A DNA stretch of 64,000 nt from Macrolepiota albuminosa (taxonomy: Eukaryota > Basidiomycota > Agaricomycetes > Agaricales > Agaricaceae): positions 186,001 to 250,000 of the forward strand of contig JAMWFC010000067.1 in assembly GCA_027475525.1 (NCBI GenBank). Direction: 5' to 3'. Position numbers and translations under genes: made by a program. The notes beneath the pieces are model-generated. The model made no database searches. It was not told the DNA's origin and saw only the letters and a list, made by a program, of their open reading frames with translations. This document shows positions 45,798 through 57,187 of the stretch, piece by piece. Each line of letters begins with the position of its first letter. Position 1 is the first letter of the stretch.

Positions 45798-45982
45798 ACT
45801 CTCCGCACAACATTTGCATGCACTGCTCACTCAGGTGTGCGAAGCTCCTCAATTTGCTACCAGTCTCAATCTCTTCGCCTCTGCTCCGTCCTCTCTACTT
45901 ACCTCGTTCAGCGTATCTTACCTCATCAATCTCTAACTTCACTCAGGCCTGTTGGCAGCTGCCGCGTCGTACATTCTCAAGC

Positions 45983-47714
45983 ATGTCAGACTCTCCCCCA
46001 GACTCTCCTGACGATCTCTTCAACTACTCATCGGGACGCTGGCTGTAAGTCTTATACATGTTGTTCTCTGACCTATGCCTAATCCGTTATCTTGCACATT
46101 AAGCGTCAACAATGATCTTCGTCTCGAAGAGCGCAGGCGTGAGTTCGACGTCGACGAGCTTTGTCGACTTGCGGCGGAATCTGTTGGTCGGAAATCTCAA
46201 GATATCGTTAAATTTATGAAGCTTGCTGAGGGCGGCTTTAACCGGACTTTTCTTATTACCATGAATTGCGGCTTCGAGATGGTAGCCCGCATCCCATACC
46301 CCGTCACGGTCCCTAAGTTCTATGCTATTGCCAGTGAAGTGACCACAATGCGCTTCCTCCGTTCTTGTGGGCTGCCTGTTCCCAAGGTCTACGATTACTC
46401 TCCTTTGCCGGAGAATGCTGCGAAGACGGAATACATTTTCATGGAGTATATAAGAGGTTTGAAGCTCAGTGATGTGTGGCTGGAGCCGGAGGAACCGGAT
46501 ATCGTCTTAGTCTTGCGTCAACTTGTACAACTGGAGTCTCACATGATGTCGATTCCTTTTCCAGCCGGTGGAAGCCTCTACTATGTTGACGACTTGGAGA
46601 AGGTGACAGGGAGGAAGGGTATCCCGCTTGAAGACGGGCGCTTCTGTGTCGGTCCAGATGCCAGGCTGCATATGTGGTATGGAAGAAGGTCATACCTCAA
46701 TGTGGACAGGGGACCATGTACGCCACTCTGCCTTTTCTTTTGTTGAACTTTCTGGAACTAATTGAGACTATAGACAAAAGTGTCGAGACAGCACTCGTAG
46801 CACCAGCTTGCAAAGAATTGGAGTATCTGAAACAATTCGGTCGGCCGCTACTGCCATTCCAGCGTGAAAGAAGGGAGTCTTACGGATACAAGGCGCAGTC
46901 ACCATTGGACCATGTCAAGAACCTCGAACGCTACCTTCTCATCGCATCCTCGCTCGTTCCCAAAAATCCAGCTCTCCATCATTTCCGTATCCGCCATCCC
47001 GATCTTCAGCCAAGTAACGTCATTGTGTCGAGGTCTTCAGACTCTAACCAGCTGGAAATCGTTGGCCTGCTAGACTGGCAACATGCATCGATCCTACCCT
47101 TATTTCTCGCTGGTATACCAGGTCGCTTGCAAAACTATAATGATCCAATCTTGCAGGATCTCATTCCACCTTCACTACTGGTAAACATGAAAGAGTTGGA
47201 CCAATCCGAGCAAAGCCACGAGATGGGACTCTACCGCTGCCGTCTCGTCCACTACCACTATGTCAAGGACACGGAGGAGTACAACAAGCTGCATTATCAT
47301 GCGTTGTCTGACCCCGTGTCTATGTTTATCTACCGCCTGTTTGTCCAAGCTGGTGCTCCATGGGAGGGTGAGACTCACGCGCTGAAGGCTACGCTGATAG
47401 AAGCAACAGAGATATGGGGGAGGCTCACGGGGCAAGATGAACCATGTCCAGTTGTGTTCAAACCCGAGGACATATGCAAGACGAAGGAGCTAAGTGCAAG
47501 GCTGCAAGTAGCGGATAACAATTTTGAGGGGTGTCGTGCCCTAGTTGGTTTCGAGACGGAGACTTGGGTGTCCAACGAACACTATGAGATGGCCACAGCA
47601 CTCGCCGAGTTAATAAAGTTGAAGGTGTTGATAAGGATCCCAGAGAAGGAAGTCCGGGATAAGTCTGAGGCCAATTGGTTCTTGGATAATATGGACAAAA
47701 AGGATTACATGTAA
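45983..47714 (+). CDS. Aminoglycoside phosphotransferase (APH) family protein
   Basis: Protein-kinase-like fold of the APH/choline-kinase superfamily, in the form common in basidiomycetes (AIM9-like); the substrate is unknown. Three exons: 45983-46044, 46104-46717 and 46774-47714, with 59- and 56-bp GT-AG introns in consistent phase. N-terminus MSDSPPDSPDDLFNYSSGRW. The ATP-binding region has KLAEGGFNRTFLITM and VARIPYP. The catalytic loop is RHPDLQPSNVI (HxDxxxxN) and the metal-binding Asp is in GLLDWQHA. The full length of about 540 codons fits the family and no break is visible. It lies between the Ngaro element and the RUS1 remnant, inside the duplicated junction, so it may have arrived with the rearrangement. 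It is not an antibiotic-resistance gene by default. Confidence 0.9.
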
Positions 47715-48209
47715 TCAGTCTAGAACGGTGTTTTATTGTTTGTTTCTATGTCTTCAAATCCTTGGTGAGCAGACTTATAAAATCCTTTGCTCAACATGTA
47801 TGTAGCTACTTGCATTTAATTAATGACTTGGCCGTATTTTTGGGCGAAAACTTTAATGCACAGAGGGCGGTAGTAGCCCAAATTACAGCCCCTTTTGACG
47901 AAAAAAAAATCGATATTCTGTGAAAGCATCTGAAGATGTGCTTTTGTGATAGGATTACGGGCAGGCCTTTTTAGAGGTTCACCAGCCAGGTTAATCAAAT
48001 TCCTGATGAAGTATGAGAGAGGAAGGACTCGGCTCCCTAGCAAGAGCACATATGTGGGCCCACAAATTATAGGTCTACCTGGAGCCGAAAATTTAAATAA
48101 ATTATATCGGGAGGGAGGAGGAGGAAGGGTTCTGCATACATACCTAATAAAACCACGGATACTTGTTGGAGCATGCTTATATGGATTGCTTTCACATCAA
48201 GATGACTCA
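47715..48209. other. Intergenic region, nothing recognised
   Basis: AT-rich 3' flank of the APH gene with no significant ORF. Similarity to copy 1 of the RUS1 junction starts at about 48205. Confidence 0.6.
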
Positions 48210-48854
48210 AGGGAACGGAGTAGAGCCAAATACAGGAGAGAAGGTGTCCAAGATAACTGCGGCATCATTGAGGACATCAGCATAAAAGCGATAGCTTTTA
48301 GCTTCTGGAACAAGCGAAGACCCGAGAGCGTAGGCACCAAAGATCGCTAAAGTTGGAGTAAAAAGCGATAGCTTTTAGCTTCTGGAACAAGCGAAGACCC
48401 GAGAGCGTAGGCACCAAAGATCGCTAAAGTTGGAGTAGTAAACGTCGTTGAGTGTTTTGTTTTCCGTGTCGAGAGAACGGTCACAGACTTGTAAATCGAC
48501 CGAAAACATCTTGCACGATAGTGAGAAGTAATGCATGTGTCACCGTAGCTGAGGGATCTCCTACACCAAAACCTAAACGTGGACAAGTTGAGACATACAT
48601 GTGAGGTCATACATGTCGCAAGCTCACCTTCAAGAACAGCCCTGGAGGAAAGGAGGGACGCCAACGAATTACAGAACGCTGGTACGCATTGAGAACCTGG
48701 TATCTATGTTTGATTCATACTTGTAGCAATGAGTATTGTTCTGCTCATACCGGAGGTAGTCTGAGCACACAAGTCTAACCTTATTTTTTGCCACGAGCGT
48801 GCTCCTTTTTCGACCTGCTTCATCTCTCTCTACTATCGCGAATTCCAACGCCAT
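48210..48854 (-). pseudogene. RUS1-family pseudogene (5' part, copy 2)
   Basis: Starts at 48854 with MALEFAIVERDEAGRKR (exon 1, one residue different from the intact gene). Then about 100 bp, including the exon for FLPSGYPSSVTP, is missing. Downstream it keeps SLASLLSSRAVLEG, the GVGDPSATATHA region and GAYALGSSLVPEAK, and it ends near TSFP, lacking the whole C-terminal half. A 77-bp duplication lies at 48284-48437. Clearly non-functional. Confidence 0.9.
48284..48437. repeat. 77-bp tandem duplication in the RUS1 pseudogene
   Basis: 48284-48360 repeated at 48361-48437 (aaaagcgatagcttttagct...). The intact gene at 29230 has one copy. Confidence 0.93.
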
Positions 48855-49311
48855 TTTTGAAACAGTAGCTTTTTAGCTCAATCCAGTTGAACTCAAGGAC
48901 GGATCGTCACCCCCCTCGTCAAGTTGTTTAGTGATCACAAGAAATTGATATGGTAGGCAAAAATAGTGACAAATAACCCAAATCGCACAAGGACATCAGA
49001 AATTGACTTGAGCTTCTCTTCCGTCAATATCTATATTCTGTATGAGTGAAATGCTCTTTAGTATGACCTTGGCATTTATGAGACGCTTATTGCTGATGGT
49101 TTAAGGCTGCCACCGTCATCACCGAATGTACCTGTTTCAATTAACCAAACACAGTTCGAAAGCAGCGTCCAACAGCTACTATATTTTGTTATCATGCAGT
49201 GTACAGGTCTAAATTAACCAAACACAGTTGATATTGGCGCCCGACACAGCGTCCGTGTGAATTTGAATGACTACTCAGTTTTGATGGTTACAGCACAACT
49301 TTTCATCTCCA
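48855..49311. promoter_or_regulatory. Divergent promoter region upstream of the RING-vWA-E2 gene
   Basis: Shared spacer between the RUS1 and E2-fusion genes. It contains the 18-bp direct repeat aattaaccaaacacagtt at 49139-49156 and 49212-49229. Copy 1 holds this block in inverted orientation. No clear TATA box; factors are unknown. Confidence 0.55.
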
Positions 49312-52300
49312 ATGTCGTCCAAGCGTCGGATTCTTGTAGTGCATCAGAGAAATGGGAACGAACCTGTTAAGCTGGTGGTAAGGAATGGTTCCTTCATATG
49401 TTTCACAAGATTTCTCACTTTTCGAATTCAGGTCCCTATCCACCGAGAGGCAACTGTTGACGCTTTAGCGCACGAAATTGCAGAACGAGTTGGAGCAGAA
49501 GTAAAGCTTGAGATTGCGGACGGCTTCAATTTGGACCCCCAAGAGTATGTTCTTATCTGTCCCACTCCTTTGTAACCGACAATAGTAACCGATCTAGTGG
49601 TGTTGATATTATACTTGATTCCGATGTTGTGGTCGCCAGATCATGTCAAGAGGATGAAGATTTGAATGCAAAGATGCTCAACAACCAAGTCGTGGACTCT
49701 TCTAGACATACTGAGAACAAAGAGGAATATCAGGAGAGGGATGGTTTCCAGATACGCCTTGTAACTGCTGAAATGGCGCGCAACCACGCAAAAGAAGTTC
49801 TGAAAGAGACATCAGAACCGTCAAATGGTGTGCTAGCTTTCAATGGGGAGTTTGTTAGCGGCAATACAACCATAGTATGCAAACATTCATCCTCTTACAA
49901 TTAATTCTGACATTCGCAGTCTGCTCTGCGGCAAGAAGCAGCAGAAGAATTTGGTTGGGTCTTTCCAGGGGAGAGCTTCGAGGACGCCCCTTGTTGTCAT
50001 ATTAAGACAACCACATGTAGTTGTGCTGTAGCTCATGAAGTTGAACTGCATGGGCTCTCTTCGACTTTGCACTGTCGCTTCACCGTAGATGGAACCAGAT
50101 GTGATAATGAAGACTGTCCTTTTTCTCACGATCCTATTCCGTTCGGTGAGTTCAATGAGTTTCGTAGCTCATTTTTGCAAGTAATTGTTTTTTATAGATG
50201 ACAAGCTAAAGCTTCTTGCACCCCATTGTTCAATTTGTGACGACACCCTGGGTACGTTTCAACCCTGCATACAAGGACGACTACTTTTGATGTTAATAAA
50301 AATTCAGCATTCCCATGTCCAACCTGCTTGAACAAAGCGGAAACCGATGGTATTCAACCAAGTGCTGTTGTTTATTGTGCTGTTGTCAAAGTATGGCACT
50401 GTCATCTTTACCGTGCTCAAATCTAATCTTCGAGTCAGAATGCTGGATGCGGTCATATGCATCATGCTCATTGCCTTGGTCCAAAGAAAAATGCTTCGAT
50501 GCTTTGTCCTTCGGGCTGCCCCAGTTCAACTGTCCACCGTGAGGCCGTTTCTTTTGGCCTGGAAACGCCAAGCATCACATTGATCTGGGATGGTGACAAG
50601 ATCGAGAATGTGCCTGTTCCACCAAGATTTGTAGGCATTGCCGGTCAAATGCTGTATCTCAACACAGACTTCGTCATCAACCTAGTTGAGGAATATCTTC
50701 ACGCGAAATCTGTAGATTTGAGCGAGCTATCACTTCGAATACATGCAAGAGACCCTGAGACAGAGTATGCCGAGCTGATAGCTAGCGCTCTCTGTGATAC
50801 TAATGATCTTTATAGGACTGTCAGATTTGTTTGGACAACTCTTGTCAGCATTTGCTCTGAGGGAATGCATCGTAATGCGGGTCACCGACGCTTTCCGTTT
50901 CCCATTGCAGAGTCATCGTCTTTGTCTTGCACATCGACAAATGAGAACCCAAGGCTATGAAATTGACTTTCATACTTTGTCTCTTCCTATTATTGTCTGT
51001 GGCTGCTCAAGGCTTAGAGATGTTTTCTTGCGTGATGGTAATTCTAGTAGTAACTTCACCCTCACTTTGTACGTCGTCAAGCGTTCATGTGATGAGGTTG
51101 TAGCGCCGATCTCGAATGCCTTGGTCTCGAATGCCTTGGTCTCGAATGCCTCGGTCTCGAATGCCTCGGTCTTGAATGCCTCGGTCTCAAAACAGTCGAC
51201 TTTCAAATCAGAGGCAGCATGGCAACCTTCTGTTCGTCAGACTCAACGGGGAATGGCAGCCCTTCTCTCATCCCTCTTTGTCCTAAGCCAAATGGTGAGA
51301 AAATACGGTATTGAATCAGAGAACAAATTACTTGCGGTGCTCTATTCATTTACCTGCTTTCCACCTGCTGTACGCACCCGTTAGTGGACGAATCTTGCTA
51401 CTGGGGAGTTGATTAACATGCACATTTTAGTCGGATTACTTTTCTTGAATATTACACCTCGACCTCAAGAGAAAGCTGCCCTATCAGAAGCTCTCTTTCA
51501 CTCACTGAAAGATTTTGTAAGCACTGCTGCATCAGCATTCATCGACAATCATGATCGCCGCTTTGAAACGGTAAGTGGCCTTTTTTTGTGAGTTCAAGCC
51601 ATTGGACTTTTTTGTTTCTAGGTACGTATCCTTCTGGGACATTTTTTGAGTGTCTCGGTTGGCATCCATTCAGAAGCAGTCAGACCTCTTGAAGCTTTGT
51701 TGCTTGTGTGTGCTCTTTCCCATAAACGACTAGTTGATCCTGTCATGCTTGAGCCTTTTGGTGTGGTTGAACATAGTTCTGGGAAACTCTACTCTGCTGG
51801 TGGATTACTATACCGAACCATCAATGGAGTTCGCAAACAGCAAGCAATAGCCAGCTTAGCTGGCGAGTCCGGAGTGGAACTGCGTCAAGTCCTTGCACAA
51901 ACTAGAGAATATAATGGAACTGAAGTGTATCTTCTGTGCCTGTATAGGATTGGACATCTTGCTCGTCCAATACATTTTGGAAGTGCTGGACTTGATTTTT
52001 TGGATGTTATCCGTCAAGCAAATGAAACAGATTTGGTCTCTCGTGGACCACTAGAACTTAAAAATACTTCTGTCATACCACCACAGATCGTCCTTGATAA
52101 TGAGGTATGACTGGCTCTTGTCTGCTATCATCAGCTACTGATAAGATTTAGGGTTTCCTTGCTGTATTTACAGGACGAGGCTGTGGTACTACACGTGATG
52201 TCAATTTCTATCGACCCACGTAGGTCCTCAATTTTCTTGTGGACTTTTGTCTCACTTGTATCATTAGTGCAGATGGTGATAGTGAGGTTGATGTCAATGA

Positions 52301-55300
52301 TATAGAATATGCTCTACAGAAAGTCATTCTGGCCAGAAAGGCAGAGGATACATGGGATGTTGATCGCTTTGATAGTATTCCTGCCAAAGCCCGTGCTCCT
52401 GATGAAGTATGCAAATTCTTTTTTATGTTACCTGTCAAGTACTAACAAAATATAGGCAATTGTACTTTGTCTTGACCTCAGTAATTCTATGAATGACATA
52501 TCAGCAGTGGAGACTGATTACACACCTGTCAATCATGTTGCTGAAGGCGAAAAGTTGGTCGATGATGTTGTCAAAGATTATGATGATGACTTTATCCTCG
52601 AAAAAGGCAAGCATTATTTAAACAGGGACAGGATGTACAAGCCTGATAAATAATTCTACATAGCGGAGGAATGGATTAGTGACCAGCATGAAAGTTGTCA
52701 TGAAGCTTGGAAGTCCTTGGTTGAGGTACATCCTTTGTGATTTATCCATTATTGACTATAACAATCTTGAACAATAGCAGGAAATCACTCTGGGAAGATT
52801 AATAGAGCATCTCTCACTTATTGCTCAACGCCATGTTCTTACGTCTATGCCAAGTGATCATAGACAACTGCTTCAAATCCAACCAGAGCTCTTTAAAGCA
52901 AGTATTAGGTTTCTCTAATCAACTGCCCTTCATAACTGTTTTTTCCTTCTTTTTTTTTCCCTGCATTTGTCCAGCTTGCTTGCTTCTCCTCAGCTAGCAG
53001 GTCACAAAGACACAGTATCACAGACTTTTTTGAAAGATTTTTGCAAGGATATCAACCTAGTCTGAGTATGGGTGACATACCATTTGATGTTCCCCGAAAC
53101 TTGCTTGACCCCTTGTGTGTACTCTCATGCTTTTTCTTACACAGCACTAAAATCAAGCTTGTCATAGGACTGGAGACTTGTTAGATATATCTGGACTGAA
53201 TCAAGACCAACAGTCAGTTAGGAGTAGATGGGTACTTTTTTCTCAACTACTTTGACATGATGAGATTCCAACAGATTGACTATCAAGGTTTGGGGACAAG
53301 ATATTTTGCACAGTATCAACTTGGAAAGGAAGTCAAAAACAGTAACCATCAGTATATTTCATGGAACTCAATTTTCTTGGAATTTGCCAATCACCACTCC
53401 AACACGAACTCTTTATACTTTAGCAAACCATTTCACAAAGGCAAAATACTCTTCCTTTGTGCTCTATATGGAAATTTCAGGGGAAGAAATCAGGGATTCT
53501 GAGTCTATTCCTTTGATGTTTACTAGTCTCAGAACTGGAGGGTTACTTAAACTCCGGAGAACAGTGGCTCATTCCAGGAAGCCTCATGTAATCCAGATCA
53601 GCTCACAAAATTCTATTGTGCAGCAAACAATTTCTTTGCCTGCAGATGCCTCAGCTCTTGCTCTGATAAGCCATGTGCGAGGTCCATATAACAGTCTCTT
53701 GTCTGATATACAATTATGGTATGCTCTTCTGAAGTAGATATTTGTTTAATGCTAAATTTTTCCTGATGATCAAGGGATAGCCGCACATACATAGGAGATG
53801 GCTCCTACCATGTAGTTATTGTGACCTTGGAGTCAAATATCTGTTTTCTCAGTTCGCTAGAGTGTTTATCCTGGAAGTGGATTTCTTTTGGCTCCCACAA
53901 GGCCCACTCACAGAATCAGCATCTTACACGTCTACAATTAATGAGAGAGCTGTTCAATATTTTCTTGAATCGTATTGTGAGTATGCAGGGCCTTGTAAAT
54001 ACATCAATTCTAACAACAAGAGCAGAGTTCATTTGACACATCTGTTTCTCTGGTCCTGGGTTTGGTTACATGTAGGTTAATTCTTCTGAAAATAAGTATC
54101 AGATTTGTTCATTCTAAGGTCTTCAAGTTGCAGACAAAGCATTAGTGAAACAAGAGCTAACACCAGTTTTTGAAAATTTCCGGGTTGAATTGGACAAGGT
54201 CCAGGCTCAAGGAGATACTGCAATGTATGAAGCACTGGAACTGGCACGTAATTGTCTGGTCAACTATCGTCGTGACCTTCCTGGTCTCCGTCGTAGGATT
54301 ATTGTTGTTTCTGATGGTGAAGATACAAGTACAGCTGCAGATCTCATAGAAGTTGGCTGTGCATTGCAGAGAGATTGCATTATTGTTGATTCTGTACAAG
54401 TTGGAACCTCCTTCTCAAATAGTCTTTGGGCATTTTCAGCTGCCACTGGTGTGTTATTTATCAGCACAAAAGATATGTTGTGCTCATGAATTGATGAAGG
54501 TGGTTACCGTTTCTTCCCAAGAACCTCTTTGGCTGATGCATTGAGTATATTTGTGTGCCTAATTCTCTATAACTCATTTTTCTGGCTGAATTTGTTTCAT
54601 AGGACCTTGAAACAATGATGAATTCTGCTGAAAGACCTCAAAGAACCAGACTAATACGTGCATTTAGTCTTGCAAGCCAGGAACTTCTAACAGCCTCTTC
54701 TCTTCCATTTTATCCAATTGACACTATTACTATTGATCAGTTCCCTAAGCGCAAAGAACATCCTAAATTAAGTGAAGGTGTGACAGATGTTGGTTGGACT
54801 AGAACTACCAGTGCTCCAGATTTGAAGAATGATCACTTGAAGAGGATTATGCGGGAGGTATATTAACAAAATCATTCACTTCTTTTTATTCTCTTACACT
54901 TCCATGATTTTTTCAGCTTCAAGACCTCATTGCAGACCCACATCCAAAAATTGATGTATATGTGAATGATGCAGATATGTCATTTCTTAAAGTTGTGATA
55001 GAGGTATGAACTTGACTTGATGTTTTTGTCTAGCTTGCTCTCAAACTGTGGATGGTTTTTCCAGGCACCAGATGATGTTGAAAACTGCCCATACAAGGGT
55101 GGTTGTTTCCTTCTCACATGTGATTTACCTCTGGACTATCCTCGTAGTCCTCCAGAGATACGTTTTGTTACATTTATCCTACATCCAAATGTGTGTTACA
55201 TGTCTAGATACATTTTTATAATGCTGACTTGATGAATCTGTGTTTAGGTCTCAAAGCAAGGAAAAGTCTGCATTGCGGAGCTAGGCAGGTTATGGTACTC

Positions 55301-55555
55301 TGATATCACACTAAAGGAGATTTTCAGCCTTGTTTATGGGCTTCTCCTGGAACCTGATCTGGACAATCCACTGGAGATTCAGGCTTCACTCAAGTATTGT
55401 GAGTTCTGGTAATTGTTGTGAGACAAACAATCATGGGCTGATTCAGAATTCAAATAGATGATGATGATGGAACATTTGCACTAGCAGCTGCCAAAGCTGT
55501 TACTTCTCATGCATCTAAATCTCGTGCTGAATGGCACAATGAATTGGATGTTTGA
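49312..55555 (+). CDS. RING-H2-like / von Willebrand A / ubiquitin-conjugating (E2) fusion protein, multi-exon
   Basis: N-terminus MSSKRRILVVHQRNG (exon 49312-49377), then 49432-49544, 49586-49874, 49919-50145, 50198-50251, 50308-50390 and from 50439, all with short GT-AG introns. The first ~60 residues look beta-grasp-like. A zinc region follows: HCSICDDT, FPCPTC, CGHMHHAHC (exact C-x-H-x2-H-x2-C RING-H2 core) and LCPSGC. After a long middle region comes a vWA domain with intact MIDAS: IVLCLDLSNSMND (52455), GDTAMYEAL and VVSDGEDT (54210-54325). The C-terminus is a UBC fold: RIMRELQDLIADPHP, GGCFLLTCDLPLDYPRSPPEI, HPNVSKQGKVCIAELG (catalytic Cys at 55269-55271), then the stop at 55553. Some exon joins (50760-51400, 52930-54120) are not resolved. 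RING and E2 in one chain suggest a self-contained ubiquitin ligase; inferred. Confidence 0.85.
51111..51190 (+). repeat. 15-bp coding minisatellite
   Basis: Five units of about ctcgaatgcctcggt inside the E2-fusion gene, encoding SNALV/SNASV pentapeptides. Units are in frame, so copy number can vary without breaking the protein. Confidence 0.85.
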
Positions 55556-55704
55556 TAAGATTGACATGTGATCAAATTCAACATATATACCTGTATGATT
55601 CTCATTTGAAATATGTATAGCTGGAGGACATTTTCTTGAAATGTATTGTTCTTTTGCTCCACTCTTAATATTGGTCAAAGATATATATGTACTACAGTGA
55701 ATGT

Positions 55705-56375
55705 TGATGATGCCCAAATTGAGCTGGGGTGCACTATTACTAGTACAGCTACTTAGTCAATATAGCTTTGAGCATGCTAAGTGTGTGAGAGAATTTCAGA
55801 CAAGTCCCAGAGAACACACAGTAGGCAAGAGGTTGGTGGCAAAGAAAGTAGGTGATTGGAGACACTTGTGTAAGGCCCTAAAATGTGGCAAGAAAGTGCC
55901 AAGAGACATGGAAGAGTCACTGAGGAAAGGCACTAAGAGGTGTGGGAGAAAGTTGCCAAGGAAAGATGCTAAGGTACACCAAAAAGGGTCACTAAGAGGC
56001 ACTAAGTGTTAGCACTGAGAATGGGATAATAAAAAGACAGGATTGCTTAGTGGATCTAAGCATAAATGCCAAGCCATAGTTGCAAGGCACTAAGAGATTG
56101 TAGAGGGAGAGAGAGAGAAAACTTAAAGCAGAGTGCTCTTGCTGACATGGTCAACAAAAGGTAGTCTGTTGCATATAGTAACCAAAATGTTGAGATGTGA
56201 TCCCTACTGCCAAATTGATAGTGTGCTACATACAAAAAGTAAGTATTCATAGTAAAGGAAGTTAGCTGTCACTAAGAGGCTAAGTATCACTAAAGGGCAG
56301 CAAACTGGTAAGAATGTAAGTAAATGCTGTAAATTAAACTATATAGTGAAAAGGTCAACAATCATGCTGTTAGCA
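55705..56375 (+). mobile_element. Diverged, truncated LTR related to family 1
   Basis: Starts TGATGATGCCCAAATTG, preceded by ATGT. It shares with LTR1 the 'cccagagaac', 'gaatgtaagta' and 'attaaact...tagtgaaaaggt' segments but not the GGTCCTATCA end. It begins 150 bases after the E2 gene stop, so it may supply or disturb its 3' end. Confidence 0.6.
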
Positions 56376-56983
56376 ATCTGTCATGAAAATACTCCTCTGC
56401 AGCTCTTTGCAAGATTTGATAGGAGTTTGGATGGGACAGAGTAATCAAAGTTTTAGCACCCAATCAGCTGCCGAGACGACCACTTTTTAAAATTTTTTCT
56501 TGAAGCGGCAAACGTAGCTGTGGCTGTACACTATGTAGTATGTAGTTCAACTAAAAGTTCAAGATATTCTAGGAAGAGGTGGGAGGATGCATGAAGAAAG
56601 TAAGACTACGCTAATAAAAATTCTAGTACCGAAAGAAGTATGATTGAGTTTAACAATAGCACATCAATACACTGGCTGTCGCTTACTGTGAAGACCTGAC
56701 TCGCAAATTATAATCAATTCTTTTGTGTAAGCATTCGTCTATAAACTGCTTTGAATAATGAGATGACTGATCAACTGCTGACAACTGTAAAATCGACCTT
56801 ACTTCTTAGAGTAGTGATGCCACTGCTTTGAATAATGAGATGACTGATCAACTGCTGACAACTGTAAAATCGACCTTACTTCTTAGAGTAGTGATGCCAA
56901 AAAGATGAGCAGGACAACTGCGATGAGGACAAATCACTACTCTGCGAAGGGTGTCAAATTATTGATAAACTGTGTGTGAGCGA
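56376..56983. other. Intergenic region, nothing recognised
   Basis: No ORF of interest. It includes a 77-bp tandem duplication at 56745-56898. Confidence 0.55.
56745..56898. repeat. 77-bp tandem duplication upstream of the gap
   Basis: 56745-56821 repeated exactly at 56822-56898 (actgctttgaataatgagat...). Confidence 0.94.
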
Positions 56984-57086
56984 TGATAGGCTTCTACTCG
57001 GACTGAGCACATCAAGGGACATTATAGGCCGACCAACACTTGACACACTAAAGGCTCTAGCGACCAGCCTTGGGTACAGAGCAGCC
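56984..57086 (+). mobile_element. LTR family 2, copy c, cut by the assembly gap
   Basis: TGATAGGCTTCTACTCGGAC... matches the first 103 bases of LTR2b and then runs into Ns. Confidence 0.85.
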
Positions 57087-57186
57087 NNNNNNNNNNNNNN
57101 NNNNNNNNNNNNNNNNNNNNNNNNNNNNNNNNNNNNNNNNNNNNNNNNNNNNNNNNNNNNNNNNNNNNNNNNNNNNNNNNNNNNNN
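57087..57186. other. Assembly gap (100 N)
   Basis: Exactly 100 N, the usual placeholder for a gap of unknown size. It separates an LTR2 start from the middle of a gypsy pol; the real distance may be several kb. Confidence 0.99.
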
Positions 57187-57187
57187 A

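Noticed and set aside
45983..47714. Bacterial-type aminoglycoside resistance gene
   Set aside because: Three exons with fungal introns and basidiomycete-type motifs; the APH fold alone does not imply drug resistance.
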